A stretch of DNA of 8,409 nt from Campylobacteraceae bacterium (GTDB lineage: Bacteria; Campylobacterota; Campylobacteria; Campylobacterales; Sulfurovaceae), in NCBI GenBank assembly GCA_027002755.1, contig JALWZI010000036.1, positions 1-8,409 of the forward strand. Reading direction: 5' to 3'. Each line of letters begins with the position of its first letter. Position 1 is the first letter of the stretch. The translations under genes were made by a program, and so were the position numbers. Shown piece by piece: positions 6,306 through 8,409 of the stretch. The notes beneath the pieces are model-generated. The model was not told the origin of the DNA. It did no database searches and saw nothing but the letters and a program-made list of their open reading frames with translations.

Positions 6306-6719
6306 TCACTCCTCACCGGGCTTTGCCGGCTTGCCCACCGCATCCAGCACGCCGTTGATAAACTGAGGCGATTTTTCGTCGGCGAGTTCCTTGGCCAGTT
6401 CCACCGCTTCGTTGATGATGATGGGGCGTTCGGTCCCTTCGATCAGGATCTCGTAGGTTCCCAGACGCAGGATCGCCTTCTCCACTTTGCCCACCTGGGA
6501 GTAGTCCCAGCTCTCCAGGTGCTTGACGATCTCTTCGTCGATCTTCTCCAGGTTCTCCACCGTTCCCTGGAAAAGGCGGAGAGAGAACTCCCGCTGCTTG
6601 TTGCGGATCTTGTCGCTCTCCAGGATCTCTTCGCTGAACTTCTCGATCCCGTCGTTGCCCAGATCGTAGGCATAGAGCAATCCTACGACCGCCCGCCGTG
6701 CCTGATGCCGTGTCGCCAT
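6306..6719 (-). CDS. nusB: Transcription antitermination/termination factor NusB
   Basis: The 137-residue product, close to E. coli NusB in length (139), is an all-helical RNA-binding protein. With NusE (ribosomal protein S10) it binds boxA RNA and keeps RNA polymerase processive through rRNA operons. Signature segments are ATRHQARRAVVGLLYAYD (2-19), VGKVEKAILRLGTYEILI (76-93), PIIINEAVELAKELADEKSPQFINGVLDAV (99-128). The ATG at 6719 was chosen because AGGGAG lies just upstream and the NusB fold begins here. An upstream TTG at 6773 would translate through a terminator-like hairpin and is unlikely. It lies 71 bases after ribH, and that gap holds an intrinsic terminator, so expression may depend on read-through or on an unseen promoter. 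kdsA-ribH-nusB is, as I recall, a common Campylobacterota block. The stop codon sits in a GTGAGGAGTGAG sequence resembling the nearby heptamers. Confidence 0.94.
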   Translation of the reverse strand: MATRHQARRAVVGLLYAYDLGNDGIEKFSEEILESDKIRNKQREFSLRLFQGTVENLEKIDEEIVKHLESWDYSQVGKVEKAILRLGTYEILIEGTERPIIINEAVELAKELADEKSPQFINGVLDAVGKPAKPGEE

Positions 6720-6737
6720 ACACTCTCCCTCTTCACA

Positions 6738-6764
6738 ATAAATAAAAGCGTCGCCAAGCGACGC
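6738..6764 (-). terminator. Intrinsic terminator between ribH and nusB
   Basis: GCGTCGC and GCGACGC (6764-6758 and 6754-6748, minus strand) form a perfect 7-bp stem with a three-base TTG loop, followed at once by TTTTATT. The T-tract is present only in the minus direction. It ends about 20 bases before the nusB start codon, so the nusB ribosome site lies immediately beyond it. It could end the kdsA-ribH transcript or act as an attenuator for nusB. Confidence 0.7.
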
Positions 6765-6776
6765 ATACCGCAACTC

Positions 6777-6804
6777 TTAATTATTAACTATCAACTATTC
6801 ATTA
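6777..6804. repeat. Degenerate heptamer array over the ribH stop codon, four units
   Basis: Read on the plus strand in steps of seven, the units are TTAATTA, TTAACTA, TCAACTA and TTCATTA, 28 bp in all. On the minus strand TGA, TAG and TAA occur repeatedly. The ribH stop TGA (6793-6791) and its last residues are encoded inside the array. It is less regular than the other four arrays but has the same period and total length. Confidence 0.6.
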
Positions 6805-7261
6805 CATCATAGAGGTTCATCATCTCGATCAGTCCGGCCATCGCCTCGCCCCCTTTGTTGCCCGCTTTGGTTCCGGCCCGCTCGATCGCCTGTTCGATGC
6901 TGTCGACCGTCAGGACCCCGAAGGAGACCGGCTTGCCGTGCTTGAGCGTGACGTTGGCGATCCCTTTGGTCGCTTCGGCGGAGACATAGTCGAAGTGGGG
7001 TGTCGCCCCGCGTATCACCGCTCCGAGGCAGCAGACGGCATCGTATTTGCCGGAGGCCAGAGCCCGCTCCAAAGCGAAGGGGATCTCAAAAGCCCCGGGA
7101 ACCAGGATCAGGTCCAGATCCTCTACCTCCCCGCCGAGTCTGGCATAGGTATCTTTGGCCCCTTCCACCAGCCGGTCGGTGATGAAGTGGTTGAAGCGGG
7201 CGGAGATAATGGCGACCTTTTTGCTCCGGTCGACCTGGAGCTTTCCTTCGATGATGTTCAT
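6791..7261 (-). CDS. ribH: 6,7-dimethyl-8-ribityllumazine synthase
   Basis: The 156-residue lumazine synthase condenses 5-amino-6-ribitylaminouracil with 3,4-dihydroxy-2-butanone 4-phosphate, the penultimate step of riboflavin synthesis, usually as a large cytoplasmic oligomer. Expected motifs are present: SARFN (20-24), with the stacking aromatic Phe23; VPGAFEIP (54-61); [14 protein letters not shown] (80-93), with catalytic His89; GVLTVDS (115-121); and [14 protein letters not shown] (127-140), with phosphate-binding Arg128. Length matches the family. The ATG at 7261 is preceded by AAAGGAT. Only 13 bases separate it from kdsA, so the two are almost certainly cotranscribed. The last residues (VMNS) and the TGA stop are encoded by a degenerate heptamer array, so the extreme C-terminus may have been shaped by repeat insertion. 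A terminator follows before nusB. Confidence 0.97.
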   Translation of the reverse strand: MNIIEGKLQVDRSKKVAIISARFNHFITDRLVEGAKDTYARLGGEVEDLDLILVPGAFEIPFALERALASGKYDAVCCLGAVIRGATPHFDYVSAEATKGIANVTLKHGKPVSFGVLTVDSIEQAIERAGTKAGNKGGEAMAGLIEMMNLYDVMNS

Positions 7262-7274
7262 GGATATCCTTTGT

Positions 7275-8075
7275 CTATTCTACGATGGCACGAATGGCAT
7301 CGATCTGGGAGATCAGATGCTCAAGGTCCTGCAATTTTATCATATTGGGGCCGTCGCTCAGGGCGATGGAGGGATCGAAATGGGTCTCGAAGAAGAATCC
7401 GTCGGTCCCTGCTCCTGCCGCCGCTCTCGCCAGGGTGGGGACAAACCGGCTGTCTCCTCCGCTGGCGGCCTGACCGCTGGCGGGCATCTGCACCGCGTGG
7501 GTCGCATCGAAGATCACCGGGGCGAACTGTCGCATGATGGGGAAGCTTCGCATATCCACCACCAGGTTCCCGTAGCCGAACGTCGTCCCCCGCTCCGTCA
7601 GCCAGACCCCGTATTTTTCGGCGGCACTGTACTCGATCTCCCCCTCGTATCCCCGGGTTCTCAGCACTTTGGCCACCGAATGCTCCATCGCCTGGGGGGC
7701 CAGGAACTGCCCCTTTTTGATATTGACCTTGGCCGAGGTTTGGGCGGCGGCCACCAGCAGATCGGTCTGTCGGCAGAGAAAGGCCGGGATCTGCAGCACA
7801 TCGGCCACCTCCGCCACGGGGGCGGCCTGATCGGGAAGGTGGATGTCGGTCAGGATGGCGTAGCCGAAGCGCTCCTTGACCTCCTGAAGAATCCGCAAGC
7901 CCTCCTCGAGTCCGGGACCGCGAAAGCTCTCCAGAGAGGTTCGGTTGGCTTTGTCGAAACTGGCTTTGAAATAAAAATCTTTGGTGCAGTCCTCATGATA
8001 GGGCATCAGCGCTTCGGCGATGCGAAAGATGTTGTCCCTGCTCTCAATGACACAGGGGCCGGCGATCAGGATCAT
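7275..8075 (-). CDS. kdsA: 3-deoxy-8-phosphooctulonate (KDO-8-P) synthase, metal-dependent type
   Basis: The 266-residue TIM-barrel enzyme joins phosphoenolpyruvate and arabinose 5-phosphate to give KDO-8-phosphate, the precursor of the inner-core sugar of lipopolysaccharide. Conserved segments include IAGPCVIES (4-12), KASFDKANR (37-45), [10 protein letters not shown] (75-84) and [11 protein letters not shown] (120-130). The metal set Cys8, His193 ([10 protein letters not shown]), Glu230 (FFFETHFDP) and Asp241 (ALSDGPNM) matches the Aquifex metal-dependent class; metal-independent enzymes have Asn in place of the Cys. The ATG at 8075 was chosen because AAGGAG precedes it at normal spacing and the family begins here. 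A longer frame from a TTG at 8138 overlaps the upstream stop and adds 21 residues unlike the family. It is followed after 13 bases by ribH and shows that the organism makes a Gram-negative outer membrane. Confidence 0.97.
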   Translation of the reverse strand: MILIAGPCVIESRDNIFRIAEALMPYHEDCTKDFYFKASFDKANRTSLESFRGPGLEEGLRILQEVKERFGYAILTDIHLPDQAAPVAEVADVLQIPAFLCRQTDLLVAAAQTSAKVNIKKGQFLAPQAMEHSVAKVLRTRGYEGEIEYSAAEKYGVWLTERGTTFGYGNLVVDMRSFPIMRQFAPVIFDATHAVQMPASGQAASGGDSRFVPTLARAAAGAGTDGFFFETHFDPSIALSDGPNMIKLQDLEHLISQIDAIRAIVE

Positions 8076-8134
8076 ACTCTTCTCCTTGGCTGGGTTGTCA
8101 ACGCAATGATATCCAAAAGCCGGCGTGCATTGGC

Positions 8135-8409
8135 TCAACGGTGTTTCATATAGAGGACCCCCACCACGGGGACGGCGACAGTATAGGCGGATTCCAGCCT
8201 CCCCTCCGGACTGATCGCCGCCACGATCTTGCGGGTTTTGCCCTCCTTCTTCGGGATCAGAATATAGAGGATCCTGCTCCGGGGATCTGCCTGCAGTTTC
8301 TTCCGCTCCTTCTCGGCCTGCCCGGGGTCAGGGAGAAGGAAGCGGACACGACCGTGGCTCTTCTCCGCCCCTACCGCCAGATACTCGCCGCTTCGGATGG
8401 CATCGGGAA
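8135..8409 (-). CDS. Hypothetical protein, C-terminal 90 residues (5' end outside window)
   Basis: An open minus-strand frame enters from the window edge (first complete codon 8407-8405) and ends at TGA 8137-8135, giving 90 residues. The other two minus-strand frames hit stops within about 100 bases, and codon use matches the neighbours, so this is probably a real gene end. I do not recognise the family. The visible part holds a charged segment rich in Lys, Arg and Glu ([16 protein letters not shown]), a strand-like [20 protein letters not shown] stretch, and a hydrophobic [11 protein letters not shown] close to the C-terminus, too short to call a membrane helix with confidence. It ends 59 bases before kdsA on the same strand with no visible terminator, so it may head the kdsA-ribH transcript. 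Confidence 0.65.
   Translation of the reverse strand, partial: PDAIRSGEYLAVGAEKSHGRVRFLLPDPGQAEKERKKLQADPRSRILYILIPKKEGKTRKIVAAISPEGRLESAYTVAVPVVGVLYMKHR

Noticed and set aside
6720..6773. NusB extended to a TTG start at 6773
   Set aside because: The extra 18 residues are encoded by the terminator hairpin and T-tract. The downstream ATG has a good ribosome site and matches the family start.
8095..8101. Perfect TTGACA on the minus strand upstream of kdsA as a -35 box
   Set aside because: At 17-base spacing the -10 would overlap the start codon, downstream of the ribosome site, so it cannot serve kdsA.
8076..8138. KdsA extended to a TTG start at 8138
   Set aside because: It overlaps the stop of the upstream gene and adds residues unlike the family, while AAGGAG precedes the ATG at 8075.
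7155..8153. 332-codon plus-strand open frame
   Set aside because: It spans antisense to kdsA and part of ribH and shows no motif or ribosome site. Both minus-strand genes are firm.

Overview
The window looks like a chromosomal segment from a member of the Campylobacterota (Epsilonproteobacteria), probably a GC-rich, free-living lineage in the Sulfurovum/Nitratifractor direction. Three things point there. The block kdsA-ribH-nusB and the block mqnC-M16 protease-recG are, as I recall, both typical gene orders of Campylobacter/Helicobacter relatives. Menaquinone is made by the futalosine route (mqnC). KdsA is the metal-dependent Cys type. The genus is inference.

All eight supported genes are on the minus strand, so transcription runs from 8409 towards 1. 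In that order they are: the C-terminal end of an unrecognised protein (8135-8409, cut by the window edge), kdsA (KDO-8-phosphate synthase), ribH (lumazine synthase), nusB (transcription factor), mqnC (cyclic dehypoxanthine futalosine synthase), an M16-family peptidase-like protein lacking its zinc motif, recG (branched-DNA helicase), and a formate dehydrogenase catalytic subunit (1-1669, cut by the window edge). The formate dehydrogenase has no stop inside the window and must be read as an open frame to the edge; it carries Cys where many relatives have selenocysteine. The long plus-strand frames are antisense shadows.

Coding DNA is GC-rich and tightly packed. The gaps are AT-richer and structured. 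Three gaps (nusB/ribH, mqnC/nusB and M16/mqnC) hold hairpins that look like intrinsic terminators together with tandem heptanucleotide arrays. Five arrays of five different unit sequences were found, and each spans four units (28 bp). The stop codons of ribH and mqnC lie inside such arrays, and those of nusB and the M16 gene lie in shorter heptamer-like sequence. These arrays resemble the short tandemly repeated heptamers described in heterocystous cyanobacteria and are the most unusual structural feature here.

Functionally this is mostly housekeeping: outer-membrane LPS precursor synthesis (kdsA), riboflavin (ribH), rRNA transcription (nusB), menaquinone (mqnC), replication-fork repair (recG), and formate oxidation or CO2 reduction, which may link to the menaquinone pool. 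No tRNA, rRNA, CRISPR array, insertion sequence or phage gene was seen. No stretch over 300 bases lacks a gene; the longest gap is 6095-6305.
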